Part shown: positions 51,954-60,230 of the stretch, piece by piece | Numbering within the stretch: the stretch's first letter is position 1 | Layout of the letters: each line of letters begins with the position of its first letter | Assembly: GCF_008271465.1 (NCBI RefSeq) | Contig: NZ_VMDU01000001.1 | Coordinates: forward strand, 434,001 to 498,000 | Source: Tabrizicola flagellatus | Lineage (GTDB): Bacteria > Pseudomonadota > Alphaproteobacteria > Rhodobacterales > Rhodobacteraceae | Reading direction: 5' to 3' | DNA: 64,000 nucleotides | Notes under the pieces: generated by a model | Database searches by the model: none | What the model was told of the DNA's origin: nothing | Seen by the model: only the letters and a program-made list of their open reading frames with translations | Made by a program: the position numbers and the translations under genes

Positions 51954-52277
51954 ATGGCAGAGATCCTGGAAGGCTTCGGCGGCACCGCCGAACAGGCCAG
52001 CCGCGCCGTGGCGCTTCTGAAGTCGCTGTCGCACGAGGGTCGGTTGCAGATCCTCTGCCTGCTTGTCGATGGCGAGATGAACGTCACCCAGCTGGCCGAG
52101 GCCCTGCGCGCCAGCCCCGTCACGGTCTCGCAGCAGCTGATGCGGCTGCGGGCCGAAGGGATCGTGCAGACCCGGCGCGAGGGGAAAAGCGTCATCTACA
52201 GCCTGGCGCAGGAAGAGGTGGCCAGGATCGTCACCGCACTGCGCGACACCTTCTGCCGCGCCAGGATCGCAAGCTAA
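51954..52277 (+). CDS. ArsR-family persulfide-responsive repressor (SqrR/BigR-like)
   Basis: 107 residues from ATG 51954, chosen over ATG 51951 for better spacing from AGGAG. Winged-helix HTH (MNVTQLAEALRASPVTVSQQ). Cys35 (RLQILCLLVDGE) and Cys101 (TFCRARIAS) are the only cysteines and lie 66 residues apart. That equals the Cys41-Cys107 spacing of R. capsulatus SqrR and the Cys42-Cys108 spacing of BigR, whose cysteines form a tetrasulfide or disulfide. It should derepress the operon under sulfide or persulfide stress. It is the last gene of the operon. Confidence 0.85.
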   Translation: MAEILEGFGGTAEQASRAVALLKSLSHEGRLQILCLLVDGEMNVTQLAEALRASPVTVSQQLMRLRAEGIVQTRREGKSVIYSLAQEEVARIVTALRDTFCRARIAS

Positions 52278-52314
52278 CCCAGCATCTGCCCGCAGGGCGG
52301 CATGATCTGCTGCC

Positions 52315-52343
52315 TTGCGCTTGCCGCGCGGACTGGCTAAATG
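52315..52343 (+). promoter_or_regulatory. Predicted promoter of tRNA-Gly
   Basis: TTGCGC, a 17-base spacer and TAAATG end 8 bases before the tRNA. Confidence 0.5.
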
Positions 52344-52351
52344 AGCGCTGT

Positions 52352-52425
52352 GCGGGTGTAGCTCAATGGTAGAGCAGAAGCTTCCCAAGCTTACGACGAG
52401 GGTTCGATTCCCTTCACCCGCTCCA
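52352..52425 (+). tRNA. tRNA-Gly (anticodon CCC)
   Basis: A 74-base cloverleaf: acceptor GCGGGTG paired with CACCCGC, D arm with GCTCAATGGTAGAGC, anticodon loop TTCCCAA (anticodon CCC), T arm with GGTTCGATTCC, encoded CCA. Confidence 0.93.
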
Positions 52426-52496
52426 TCACCTCTCTGCGGCGATTGACAGGCGATCCGCGCCGGTTGACCTTCGCGTCACAGCCACCGGAGCCTGTC

Positions 52497-52805
52497 ATGC
52501 CGCGCCCTCTTCTCGCCCTGCCCCTCTGCCTCGCCCTCGCCGCCTGCGTCGAGGACAGCGGCCCCTCCGAGCCCTATCCCTTCGTCGGCCGCTGGGATTG
52601 CGGGGTGCAGACCTTCACCTTCACCAACACCACCTACAACAACGGCAGCCGGACCTACCCGATCCAGTCGGTCAGCCGGCAGGACCGCACCTACACGCTG
52701 CGCTTCGCCGACGGCTACATGATCATCCTTGCCGCAGTCACCGACACCGGCCTGACCTGGATCTCGGGCGCGACCGGCGACCAGTTCAACTGCCGCCGGC
52801 TCTAG
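52497..52805 (+). CDS. Small putative lipoprotein
   Basis: 102 residues. Lipoprotein signal PRPLLALPLCLALAACVED with the lipobox LAAC. The mature part has VGRWDCGVQTFTFTNTTYNN and ends TGDQFNCRRL; two cysteines may pair. The ATG at 52497 replaces an upstream ATG at 52443 whose leader is not hydrophobic. No family is recognised. It follows tRNA-Gly. Confidence 0.65.
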   Translation: MPRPLLALPLCLALAACVEDSGPSEPYPFVGRWDCGVQTFTFTNTTYNNGSRTYPIQSVSRQDRTYTLRFADGYMIILAAVTDTGLTWISGATGDQFNCRRL

Positions 52806-52866
52806 GTGCTTCCGTTCCGCGCCGGAACCGGCTAACCAGCCGGCCGACGCCAACAGGGAGACAGAC

Positions 52867-53220
52867 ATGAACACCGACATCACCCGCTACGGCACCGGCC
52901 CCCGCATGTCCGAGGCCGTGGCCTACAACGGCATCCTCTGGGTCGCGGGACAGCTCGGCGAACCGCGCGGCTCGGTCGCGGAGCAGACCGCCCAGGCCCT
53001 GGCCGAGGTGGACCGGATCCTGGCCGAGGCCGGCACCGACAAGACCCGGATCCTCTCGGTCCAGATCTGGCTCGCCGACATGGCGACCTTCGCCGAGATG
53101 AACTCGGTCTGGGACAAGTGGGTCCCGCAGGGCCACACGCCCGCCCGCGCCACCGGCGAGGCGAAACTTGCCACCCCCGACTACAAGGTCGAGATCATCG
53201 TCACCGCCGCGCTGAAGTAA
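52867..53220 (+). CDS. RidA-family (YjgF/YER057c) protein
   Basis: 117 residues. Family motifs: YGTGPRMSEAVAYNGILWVA, GSVAEQTAQALAEVDRILAE and TPARATGEAKLATPDYKVEI near the end, with the active-site Arg in PARAT. RidA members hydrolyse reactive enamines and imines; this subgroup often has other roles. GGGAG precedes the ATG. A palindromic repeat separates it from the convergent pgi gene. Confidence 0.85.
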   Translation: MNTDITRYGTGPRMSEAVAYNGILWVAGQLGEPRGSVAEQTAQALAEVDRILAEAGTDKTRILSVQIWLADMATFAEMNSVWDKWVPQGHTPARATGEAKLATPDYKVEIIVTAALK

Positions 53221-53233
53221 CTTCGCCCGCCAA

Positions 53234-53264
53234 GCCCAAGAATTTTCGACGAAAATTCTTGGGC
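53234..53264. repeat. Palindromic intergenic repeat, copy C
   Basis: Arms GCCCAAGAATTTTCG around a central A, identical over 29 bases to copy B. It sits between convergent RidA and pgi gene ends. Confidence 0.75.
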
Positions 53265-53269
53265 ACCGC

Positions 53270-54865
53270 CTAACGCAGAAATTCGACCAAAGCCGCCGTG
53301 GAGCCGTCCTTGCCCTCGGTGCCCGCCTTGCCTTCCAGCACCGGTTGCAGCGCCAGCGCCAGTTCCTTGCCCAGTTCCACCCCCCACTGGTCGTAGGAAT
53401 TGATCCCCAGGATCACCCCCTCGACGAACACCCGGTGTTCATACAGTGCGATGATCTGGCCCAGGGTGAAGGGTGTCAGCCGGTCGTAGGCCAGCACCGT
53501 CGAGGGCCGGTTGCCCGGGAACACCCGATGCCGCGCCTGCCGTTCCAGTTCCGCCCCGGTCAGCCCCTTCCGCGCCATGATCGCCCGCGCCTCATCTAGG
53601 CTGCGGCCCCGCAAGAGCGCCTCGGCCTGCGCCAGGCAATTGGCGACCAGAAGCAGGTGCTGATGCACCAGGTCCGGCTCATGCCCGCGCCGCGCCACGA
53701 GGAACTCGCAGGGCACGACCCGAGTGCCCTGATGGATCAGCTGGTAGAAGGCATGCTGGCCGTTCGTGCCCGGCTCGCCCCAGACCACGGGGCCCGAGTG
53801 CGTCTCCAGGTCCGACCCGTCGATGGCGACGCGCTTGCCGTTCGATTCCATCTCCAGCTGCTGCAGATAGGCAGGCAGCCGCGCAAGCCTTTGATCATAG
53901 GGCAGAACCGCCCGCGTGGCATGGCCGCAGATCTGGTTGTGCCAGATGCCGACCAGCGCCAGCATCACCGGCATGTTGGCCGCGAAGGGCGCTGTCAGGA
54001 AATGTTCATCCATCGCCCGGCCGCCGGCGAGGAACTCCTCGAACCGCTCCGGCCCCACGGCGATCATCAGCGCCAGGCCGATCGGCCCCCACATGGAATA
54101 GCGGCCGCCCACCCAGTCCTCGAAGCCGAAAACCCTCGCCGGATCAATACCATAGGCGGAAGTCCTGTCGCGCGCGGTCGAAACGGCGGCGAACTGGGCC
54201 GCCGGATCGGCCACCTTCGCCGCCATCCAGCGCTTCGCCGTGTCGGCATTGGTCATCGTCTCGATCGTGGTGAAGGTCTTCGAGGCGACGATCACCAGAG
54301 TCGTCGTCGGATCAAGGCCTTGCAACACGTCGTGAATATGCGCCCCATCGACGTTCGAGACGAAATGGCAGCGCGGCCCGTCATGGTAGGGCGCCAGCGC
54401 CAGCGTTGCCATGGCCGGGCCAAGGTCGGATCCGCCGATCCCGATGTTCACCACATCGGTGATCCGCCCGCCCTGTCCCTGGAACGCCCCCGAGCGCACG
54501 TCGCGCGCGAAGGCCGCGCAGGCGGCGCGGATCCGGCGCACCTCGGGCAGCACGTCCTGCCCATCGACGCGGATCACCGCCTCGTCTCCGGCCCGCAGCG
54601 CCACATGCAGCACGGCGCGGCCTTCGGTATCGTTGATCTTCTCCCCGGAAAACATCGCCGCGCGCTTTTCCGCCACGCCCGAGACCTCGGCCAGTCGCAC
54701 CAGGGCGGCACGGGTAGCGCTGTCGATGTTGGTCTTGGAATAGTCGAACAGCATCCCGTCGGCAGTCACCGAGAAATCGCCCGCCCGGCCTTCGTCAAAC
54801 AGATCAAGGATATGGCGGCCCTTGTTCACGTCGTGAAGCCGCTGCAATTCAGCCCATTTGCTCAT
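53270..54865 (-). CDS. pgi: Glucose-6-phosphate isomerase
   Basis: 531 residues. PGI signatures: [20 protein letters not shown] near 240 and [20 protein letters not shown] near 440, followed by [12 protein letters not shown]. It interconverts glucose-6-phosphate and fructose-6-phosphate. It is third in a zwf-pgl-pgi operon, one base after the pgl stop, so glucose-6-phosphate enters the Entner-Doudoroff or pentose phosphate route from here. Confidence 0.96.
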   Translation of the reverse strand: MSKWAELQRLHDVNKGRHILDLFDEGRAGDFSVTADGMLFDYSKTNIDSATRAALVRLAEVSGVAEKRAAMFSGEKINDTEGRAVLHVALRAGDEAVIRVDGQDVLPEVRRIRAACAAFARDVRSGAFQGQGGRITDVVNIGIGGSDLGPAMATLALAPYHDGPRCHFVSNVDGAHIHDVLQGLDPTTTLVIVASKTFTTIETMTNADTAKRWMAAKVADPAAQFAAVSTARDRTSAYGIDPARVFGFEDWVGGRYSMWGPIGLALMIAVGPERFEEFLAGGRAMDEHFLTAPFAANMPVMLALVGIWHNQICGHATRAVLPYDQRLARLPAYLQQLEMESNGKRVAIDGSDLETHSGPVVWGEPGTNGQHAFYQLIHQGTRVVPCEFLVARRGHEPDLVHQHLLLVANCLAQAEALLRGRSLDEARAIMARKGLTGAELERQARHRVFPGNRPSTVLAYDRLTPFTLGQIIALYEHRVFVEGVILGINSYDQWGVELGKELALALQPVLEGKAGTEGKDGSTAALVEFLR

Positions 54866-54866
54866 G

Positions 54867-55538
54867 TCATTCCGCCCAATGCACGGTTGCGCTGTCGAGG
54901 ACGGCCCGGACGGGCGCCTCCTGCGGGCTCAGGGTCATCGCGCGCTCCAGCGCCGCGCGCTTTTCCGTCCCGGTGATCAGGATGTGGATGTTGAATGCCT
55001 CGCGCAGCACCGGCGCGGTCAGGGTGACGCGCGGCTCGCCCGCCGCCTCGGCACGCAACGCCATCAGGATCGGCGCGTCGGGCGCCAGCGCCTCCTCCAG
55101 CCGGTCGGCGCCGGGAAACAGGCTTGCGGTGTGCATGTCCGCCCCCATGCCCAGCAGGAGGACCGAGATCGGCAGATGCGGCCGGATCCCGTCGGCCAAC
55201 GCCTCCAGCATCTCCTCGGGCGTCTCGGCGGGCGCATAAAGCGGCACCAGCCGCGCCGGCGCCGCCCGGCCCCGCAGAAGCCGCTCCCGCACCAGCCGGG
55301 TGTTCGACCGGTCCGACGACTCGGGCACCCAGCGTTCGTCGTTCAGGATCACCGCCACATTCGCCCAGTCCAGATCCACCCCCGACAGCGTGTCGAAGAT
55401 CGGCCCCGGCGTGGTCCCGCCCGGCACCGAGAAGGTCGCGCTGCCCTCTCGGCGCAGGAAATCGCCCAGCTGGCCGGCGATCAGGTCGGCCAGCCGCAGC
55501 ATCATCAGATCCCGGTCGGGGTAGGTTTCCAGGTTCAT
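54867..55538 (-). CDS. pgl: 6-phosphogluconolactonase
   Basis: 223 residues of the NagB-like fold: [20 protein letters not shown] near 35, [20 protein letters not shown] near 70, and [20 protein letters not shown] near 130. It hydrolyses 6-phosphogluconolactone made by Zwf. It overlaps the zwf stop by four bases (ATGA) and is followed by pgi. Confidence 0.95.
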   Translation of the reverse strand: MNLETYPDRDLMMLRLADLIAGQLGDFLRREGSATFSVPGGTTPGPIFDTLSGVDLDWANVAVILNDERWVPESSDRSNTRLVRERLLRGRAAPARLVPLYAPAETPEEMLEALADGIRPHLPISVLLLGMGADMHTASLFPGADRLEEALAPDAPILMALRAEAAGEPRVTLTAPVLREAFNIHILITGTEKRAALERAMTLSPQEAPVRAVLDSATVHWAE

Positions 55539-56989
55539 TCGCGTATCTCCCGCCAGCGCCGCCCGTCGCGGTGCATCAGCATCAACGCATCTTCCGGGCC
55601 CGAGGATCCGGGGTCGTAGGTCTGCGGCTTGTCGCCCCGCGCCTCCCAGCCCTCGATGATCGGGTCGGTCCAGGCCCAGGCCGCCTCGACCTCGTCGCCG
55701 CGCATGAACAGCGTCTGGTTGCCCCGGATCACGTCCATGATGAGCCGCTCGTAGGCGTCCGGCACATCCTCGGCCTCGGCCCCCAGCGCATCGGCGAAGG
55801 ACATGTCCAAGGGCACCTGCATCAGCCGCATCCCCCCGGGTCCTGGTTCCTTGATCATCACCATCAGGTTCATGCCCTCGTTCGGCTGCAACCGGATGAC
55901 AAGCACGTTCTCGTGCCAGCCGGCCGCGTCATCGAAGATCGCATGCGGCGGCTGCTTGAAGGTGATGGCGATCTCGCTGGCCCGCGCCCGCAGCCTCTTG
56001 CCCGTGCGCAGGTAGAAGGGCACCCCCTGCCAGCGCCAGTTCGAGATCGCGACCTTCAGCGCGATGTAGCTTTCGGTCCTCGACTGCGGATTCTCGGCAT
56101 GTGCGAGATAGGACTTCTCGCCCTGCCCTGCCCCGTATTGCCCGCGCACGATGTCCTCGGGCGGGACCGGCTTCAGCGCGCGGATCACCTTCAGCTTCTC
56201 ATCGCGCACGGCATCGGGGTCGAAGTGATAGGGCGGTTCCATCGCGATCAGGCAGAGAAGCTGCATCAGGTGGTTCTGCACCATGTCCCGCATGGCGCCC
56301 GACTTGTCGTAATAGGCGCCGCGGCCGTCCACGCCCACGGTTTCCGCCACCGTGATCTGGACGTGGTCGATGTATTCGGCCTTCCACAAGGGCTCGAACA
56401 GGATGTTGGCAAAGCGCACCGCCATCAGGTTCTGGACGGTTTCCTTGCCCAGGTAATGGTCGATCCGGTAGATCTGCGTCTCGTTGAAATGCCTGGCCAG
56501 CACCGCGTTCAGCGCCTTGGCGCTCGCCAGGTCGCGGCCGAAGGGCTTTTCCACCACGATCCGGCTCCAGGCATCGGCGATGCCATGTTCCGACAGCCGC
56601 TGCGCGATGTCGCCGAAGAGGCTGGGCGCGACCGAGAAATAGAAGGCCCGGACCACGTTCTCGCGCATCAGCTTCTTCAGCGCCGCCCAGCCGTTCGTGC
56701 CGGTGGCGTCGATCGCAACATAGTGCAGACGGCCGATGAACGCCTCGATCGCCGACTTGTCCTGCCGCGCCTTGGGCACGAACTCGGCCAGCGCCTCGCG
56801 CACCTGGTCGCGGAAGCCCTCATCGGTCAGATCGGCCCGGGCCGCCCCGATGATCCGGCTCTCCGCCGGCATCTGCCCGGCCACGAACCGCCGATAGAGG
56901 CCCGGCAGGATCTTGCGGCGCGCCAGATCGCCCGTGCCGCCGAAGATCACCAGATCGAAGACATCCACCGGAATGACGCGCGAGACCAT
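55535..56989 (-). CDS. zwf: Glucose-6-phosphate 1-dehydrogenase
   Basis: 484 residues. NADP-binding IFGGTGDLARRKILPGLY at the N-terminus and the substrate signature RIDHYLGKETVQNLM near 175. It oxidises glucose-6-phosphate to the lactone, the committed step for the Entner-Doudoroff and oxidative pentose phosphate pathways. It is first in the operon with pgl and pgi; a 12-bp palindrome lies 21 bases upstream of its ATG. Confidence 0.96.
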   Translation of the reverse strand: MVSRVIPVDVFDLVIFGGTGDLARRKILPGLYRRFVAGQMPAESRIIGAARADLTDEGFRDQVREALAEFVPKARQDKSAIEAFIGRLHYVAIDATGTNGWAALKKLMRENVVRAFYFSVAPSLFGDIAQRLSEHGIADAWSRIVVEKPFGRDLASAKALNAVLARHFNETQIYRIDHYLGKETVQNLMAVRFANILFEPLWKAEYIDHVQITVAETVGVDGRGAYYDKSGAMRDMVQNHLMQLLCLIAMEPPYHFDPDAVRDEKLKVIRALKPVPPEDIVRGQYGAGQGEKSYLAHAENPQSRTESYIALKVAISNWRWQGVPFYLRTGKRLRARASEIAITFKQPPHAIFDDAAGWHENVLVIRLQPNEGMNLMVMIKEPGPGGMRLMQVPLDMSFADALGAEAEDVPDAYERLIMDVIRGNQTLFMRGDEVEAAWAWTDPIIEGWEARGDKPQTYDPGSSGPEDALMLMHRDGRRWREIRE

Positions 56990-57009
56990 GGCTTTCTCCT
57001 CGGAAGGCT

Positions 57010-57021
57010 GTTAGCGCTAAC
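57010..57021. promoter_or_regulatory. LacI-type operator palindrome upstream of zwf
   Basis: GTTAGCGCTAAC is a perfect 12-base palindrome with the central CG typical of LacI-family sites. It lies just before the zwf start, where binding would repress the operon. No LacI-family gene is in the window. Confidence 0.55.
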
Positions 57022-57091
57022 GGGCGCCTTCTACAGCCTGCCCGACCCCATGTCTAGCAGTCAGCACGGGCCGGGCCAACCGGCGGCGTCG

Positions 57092-57676
57092 TCACGCCTC
57101 CAGCTCGGCATCCCAGTAGAGGTAATCCATCCAGCTGTCGTGCAGGTGGTTCGGCGGAAACCGGCGGCCGTGCGCCTGCATCTCCTCGGCCGTCGGCGCG
57201 CGCGGCGGGCGGCGCAGGGAGAGGCCCGACTGTTTCAGCGTCTTCGAACCCTTGCGCAGGTTGCAGGGGCTGCAAGCCGCAACCACGTTCTCCCAGCTGG
57301 TGATCCCGCCGCGCGACCTCGGCACCACATGGTCAAAGGTCAGATCGCCCTTCGCGCCGCAATACTGGCAGCAGAATTCGTCCCGCAGAAAAAGATTGAA
57401 GCGCGTGAAGGCCACGCGCTTCTGGGGTTTGACGTAATCCTTCAGGACGACCACCGAGGGTATCCTGAACTCCTGCCGCTGGCTTCGGACGACATGGTCG
57501 TATTCGGCGACGATCTGCACCCGGTCCAGGACGGCCGCCTTGATCGCCTCCTGCCAGGGCCACAGGCTGAGCGGGTAGTAGCTGAGCGGGCGATAGTCGG
57601 CATTCAGCACCAGCGCCGGATAATGCTTCAGCGCCGCCGGATCGCGCACGAACTGGGTTCTGAAATCGCCGTCCAT
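57092..57676 (-). CDS. HNH endonuclease family protein
   Basis: 194 residues. N-terminal ALVLNADYRPLSYYPLSLWP and an HNH/zinc domain: EFCCQYCGAKGDLTFDHVVP, then SRGGITSWENVVAACSPCNL. Two CxxC pairs bind zinc and DHV/N residues form the HNH site. Single-gene HNH proteins of this type are widespread in Alphaproteobacteria with undefined substrates. Monocistronic. Confidence 0.85.
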   Translation of the reverse strand: MDGDFRTQFVRDPAALKHYPALVLNADYRPLSYYPLSLWPWQEAIKAAVLDRVQIVAEYDHVVRSQRQEFRIPSVVVLKDYVKPQKRVAFTRFNLFLRDEFCCQYCGAKGDLTFDHVVPRSRGGITSWENVVAACSPCNLRKGSKTLKQSGLSLRRPPRAPTAEEMQAHGRRFPPNHLHDSWMDYLYWDAELEA

Positions 57677-57978
57677 TCCGTCAAAGACTCCGCGCTTCGC
57701 CCGTCGACCGTTCGGCCAGCAGGGCGGGGAGTCCCGCCCCGTCAGCCGAAACTATATCTGGCGTTTCCGCCATGGCAACCCCCAAGCGCCAGAGTGTCGC
57801 TGCGGGTTTTCCACAGGCCTTCTGCCCGATCCGGGTAACATCACGGTGACATTCGCGGCCCTGACCCGCGCCCTTCGGCCGGCCGGTTGCCGCGCAATCC
57901 GGCCCCATCCGCGCGGGTCGGGGTTGCGCCTGCCGGCCGCGCGCCGGTATCAGACGGCGATCCACAGCGGAGCCACCG

Positions 57979-58440
57979 ATGCCCCTTACCCGCCGCCTGA
58001 TGCTGCTCTCTGCCGCCGCCGCCCTCGCCGCCTGCGGCCGCGCACCACAGCCGCCCGTGACCCGTGCGCCGATGGCGCCCGGCGCCACGCCCGAGATGCT
58101 GGCGCTGGTGGACCGCTACGCCGATTTCCACGAAATCCCGCGCAGCCTGATGCACCGGGTCGTCCGGCGCGAAAGCGGCTACAATCCGGCCGCCCGCAAC
58201 GGGCCCTATTACGGGCTGATGCAGATCCATCCGCAGACCGCGCGGACCATGGGCTACAACGGCCCGCCCGAAGGCCTGCTGGATGCCGAAACCAACCTGA
58301 CCTATGCCGGCAAGTATCTCCGCGGCGCCTGGCTGGTCTCGCGCGGGTCCGAGGACCGTGCGGTCATGTGGTATGCCAAGGGCTATTATTACGAGGCCAA
58401 GCGCCTGGGCCTCCTTTACGAAACGGGTCTGCGCACCTAG
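57979..58440 (+). CDS. SLT-domain lytic transglycosylase lipoprotein
   Basis: 153 residues. Lipoprotein signal RRLMLLSAAAALAACGRAPQ (Cys near 19). The SLT core has the catalytic Glu in VVRRESGYNPAARNG near 70, GLMQIHPQTARTMGYNG near 84, and AGKYLRGAWLV. It cleaves peptidoglycan to 1,6-anhydro products. The C-terminus is short. GGAG lies before the ATG. The DAG-kinase-like gene starts 27 bp later. Confidence 0.85.
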   Translation: MPLTRRLMLLSAAAALAACGRAPQPPVTRAPMAPGATPEMLALVDRYADFHEIPRSLMHRVVRRESGYNPAARNGPYYGLMQIHPQTARTMGYNGPPEGLLDAETNLTYAGKYLRGAWLVSRGSEDRAVMWYAKGYYYEAKRLGLLYETGLRT

Positions 58441-58466
58441 CTGTCTCCGGTCAGGCAGGGGGGCGC

Positions 58467-59375
58467 ATGGCCGAGAACCGACCCGATATCTGCGTCCTGT
58501 CGAACCCGCGATCGGGCACCTCGCAACGCAACCCCGGCGCGGTCGAACGCGCCATGGCCGTGTTCGGCGCCCGGGCAGAGCTGCGGCCCTTTTCCGGCGA
58601 TCCGGCGGACGAGGCCGCGCGCGCGGTGCAGGACGGCTTCCGCATCGTGGTCGCGGCCGGCGGCGACGGCACGGTGGCGGGCGTTGCCCATGCTCTGGCC
58701 GGAACCGGGGTCGCGCTGGCCGTCCTGCCCTTGGGCACCTTCAACTACTTCGCCCGCGGCCTGAAGATGCCCGAAGCCCCCGAGGCCGCTGCCCGTGCCA
58801 TCCTGGACGGCGCCCCGCATGACATCCGGGTGGGCACGCTGAACAGCCGCGTCTTCCTGAACAACGTCGCCATCGGCCTCTACCCCGCGATCCTCGAGGA
58901 ACGCGAGGCCGTCTATGCCCGCTTCGGGCGCTATCGCCTTTTGGCGCATCTGGCCTCGCTGCGCACGATCCTGCGCTTTCAGAAACCCTACCGGATGGAG
59001 ATCTACCAGGACGACACCCGGCACAGCATCCGCACGCCCATGGTTTTCGTCGCCCGCTCGGCCTATCAGCTCGACCAGTTCGGGCTGCAAGGGGCCGAGG
59101 CGATCTCGGACGACCGTTTCGTGCTGTTCCTCGCGCATCAGCAGACGCGGCTCGGATTCCTGCGCCTCGCCTGGCGGCTGGTGCGGCGGCGGGTGGACCA
59201 TGGGCGCGACGTGATCGTCTCCACCCCGCGACGGATCGCGATTGCGGTGCGCGGGCGGCGGCGCATCGCCGTGGCGCTCGACGGCGAGAAGCTGAAGATG
59301 CGCCTGCCGCTGCGGATCCGGCTGAACGATCACCTGTTGCAGGTCATCCTGCCGCCGGACAAGCTGGCCGGATGA
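58467..59375 (+). CDS. Diacylglycerol/lipid kinase family protein (YegS-like)
   Basis: 302 residues. DAGK catalytic domain: VLSNPRSGTSQRNPG at the N-terminus and VAAGGDGTVAGVAHAL near 55 (GGDGT nucleotide loop), then LPLGTFNYFARGL near 82. The rest is beta-rich as in YegS/DgkB. It would phosphorylate a lipid or sphingoid substrate. ATG 58467 follows AGGGGGG; the much longer upstream frame belongs to another phase of the transglycosylase gene. It overlaps the phosphoesterase gene by four bases. Confidence 0.88.
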   Translation: MAENRPDICVLSNPRSGTSQRNPGAVERAMAVFGARAELRPFSGDPADEAARAVQDGFRIVVAAGGDGTVAGVAHALAGTGVALAVLPLGTFNYFARGLKMPEAPEAAARAILDGAPHDIRVGTLNSRVFLNNVAIGLYPAILEEREAVYARFGRYRLLAHLASLRTILRFQKPYRMEIYQDDTRHSIRTPMVFVARSAYQLDQFGLQGAEAISDDRFVLFLAHQQTRLGFLRLAWRLVRRRVDHGRDVIVSTPRRIAIAVRGRRRIAVALDGEKLKMRLPLRIRLNDHLLQVILPPDKLAG

Positions 59376-60172
59376 GCCGGATCCTGCACCTTTCCGACCT
59401 GCATTTCGGCACGGTCGATGCGCGGCTGGTCGATCCGCTTGTCGATCTGGCGCATCGGCTGAAGCCGGATCTCTGCGTGGTCTCGGGCGATCTGACCCAG
59501 CGCGCGCGGGCCGACCAGTTCCGCGCGGCGCGCGCCTTTCTCGACCGCCTGCCGGCCCCTGTGCTGCTGGTGCCCGGCAATCACGACATGCCGCTTCACA
59601 ACCTGCCCCTGCGGCTTCTGGCGCCGCTGGCGCGCTACCGGCGCGCCTTCGGGCCGCTGACCGAGCCGCAGGCGACCCTCCCCGACGCCGTGGTGCAGGG
59701 GCTGAACACCGCAAATCCGCTGGTCTGGAAATCCGGTCGCCTGCGGCGCGCCTCGATCCGGCGACTGGAGCGGACCTTTTCCGAGGCGCCGACGGGGCAC
59801 TGGCGGGTGGCGGTGATGCACCATGCCCCGGTCCCGGCCGCCGACGGCACGCCCGCCGATATCGCCGATCCCGCCGGGACGCTCGCCGCCCTCGCCCGCG
59901 CCGGGGCCGAGATCGTGCTGTCCGGCCATACCCACATGCCGCACATGGGCCTTGCCGACACGGCGGCCGGGGTGCTGTTCCTCCAGGTCGGGACCGCCCT
60001 GTCCACCCGGCTGAAGACCGGCAGCAACGATCTGGCGCTCCTCAGCCTTTCGCCGGGGGTGGTGAGGGTGGAAAGCTGGCTCTCCCCGCCCGGAGCACGC
60101 GGATTCGAGCCCGGCCCCGCCCGGACCTACCGGCGCCTGGACGGGGTATGGAACGAGGTTGACAAAGCGTAA
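59372..60172 (+). CDS. Calcineurin-like metallophosphoesterase
   Basis: 266 residues with the family's metal sites: ILHLSDLHFG (D-x-H), VVSGDLTQRA (GD), LLVPGNHDMP (GNHD), VMHHAPVP, and LSGHTHMPH (GHTH). ATGA overlap couples it to the lipid kinase gene. The substrate could be a cyclic nucleotide or a phospholipid; the coupling favours lipid-related chemistry, but this is inference. Confidence 0.9.
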   Translation: MSRILHLSDLHFGTVDARLVDPLVDLAHRLKPDLCVVSGDLTQRARADQFRAARAFLDRLPAPVLLVPGNHDMPLHNLPLRLLAPLARYRRAFGPLTEPQATLPDAVVQGLNTANPLVWKSGRLRRASIRRLERTFSEAPTGHWRVAVMHHAPVPAADGTPADIADPAGTLAALARAGAEIVLSGHTHMPHMGLADTAAGVLFLQVGTALSTRLKTGSNDLALLSLSPGVVRVESWLSPPGARGFEPGPARTYRRLDGVWNEVDKA

Positions 60173-60230
60173 ACGTCCGCGGGCAACCGATTGGATTTGC
60201 AGTGGTATCCGGAAATGTCCACCGTGGACA

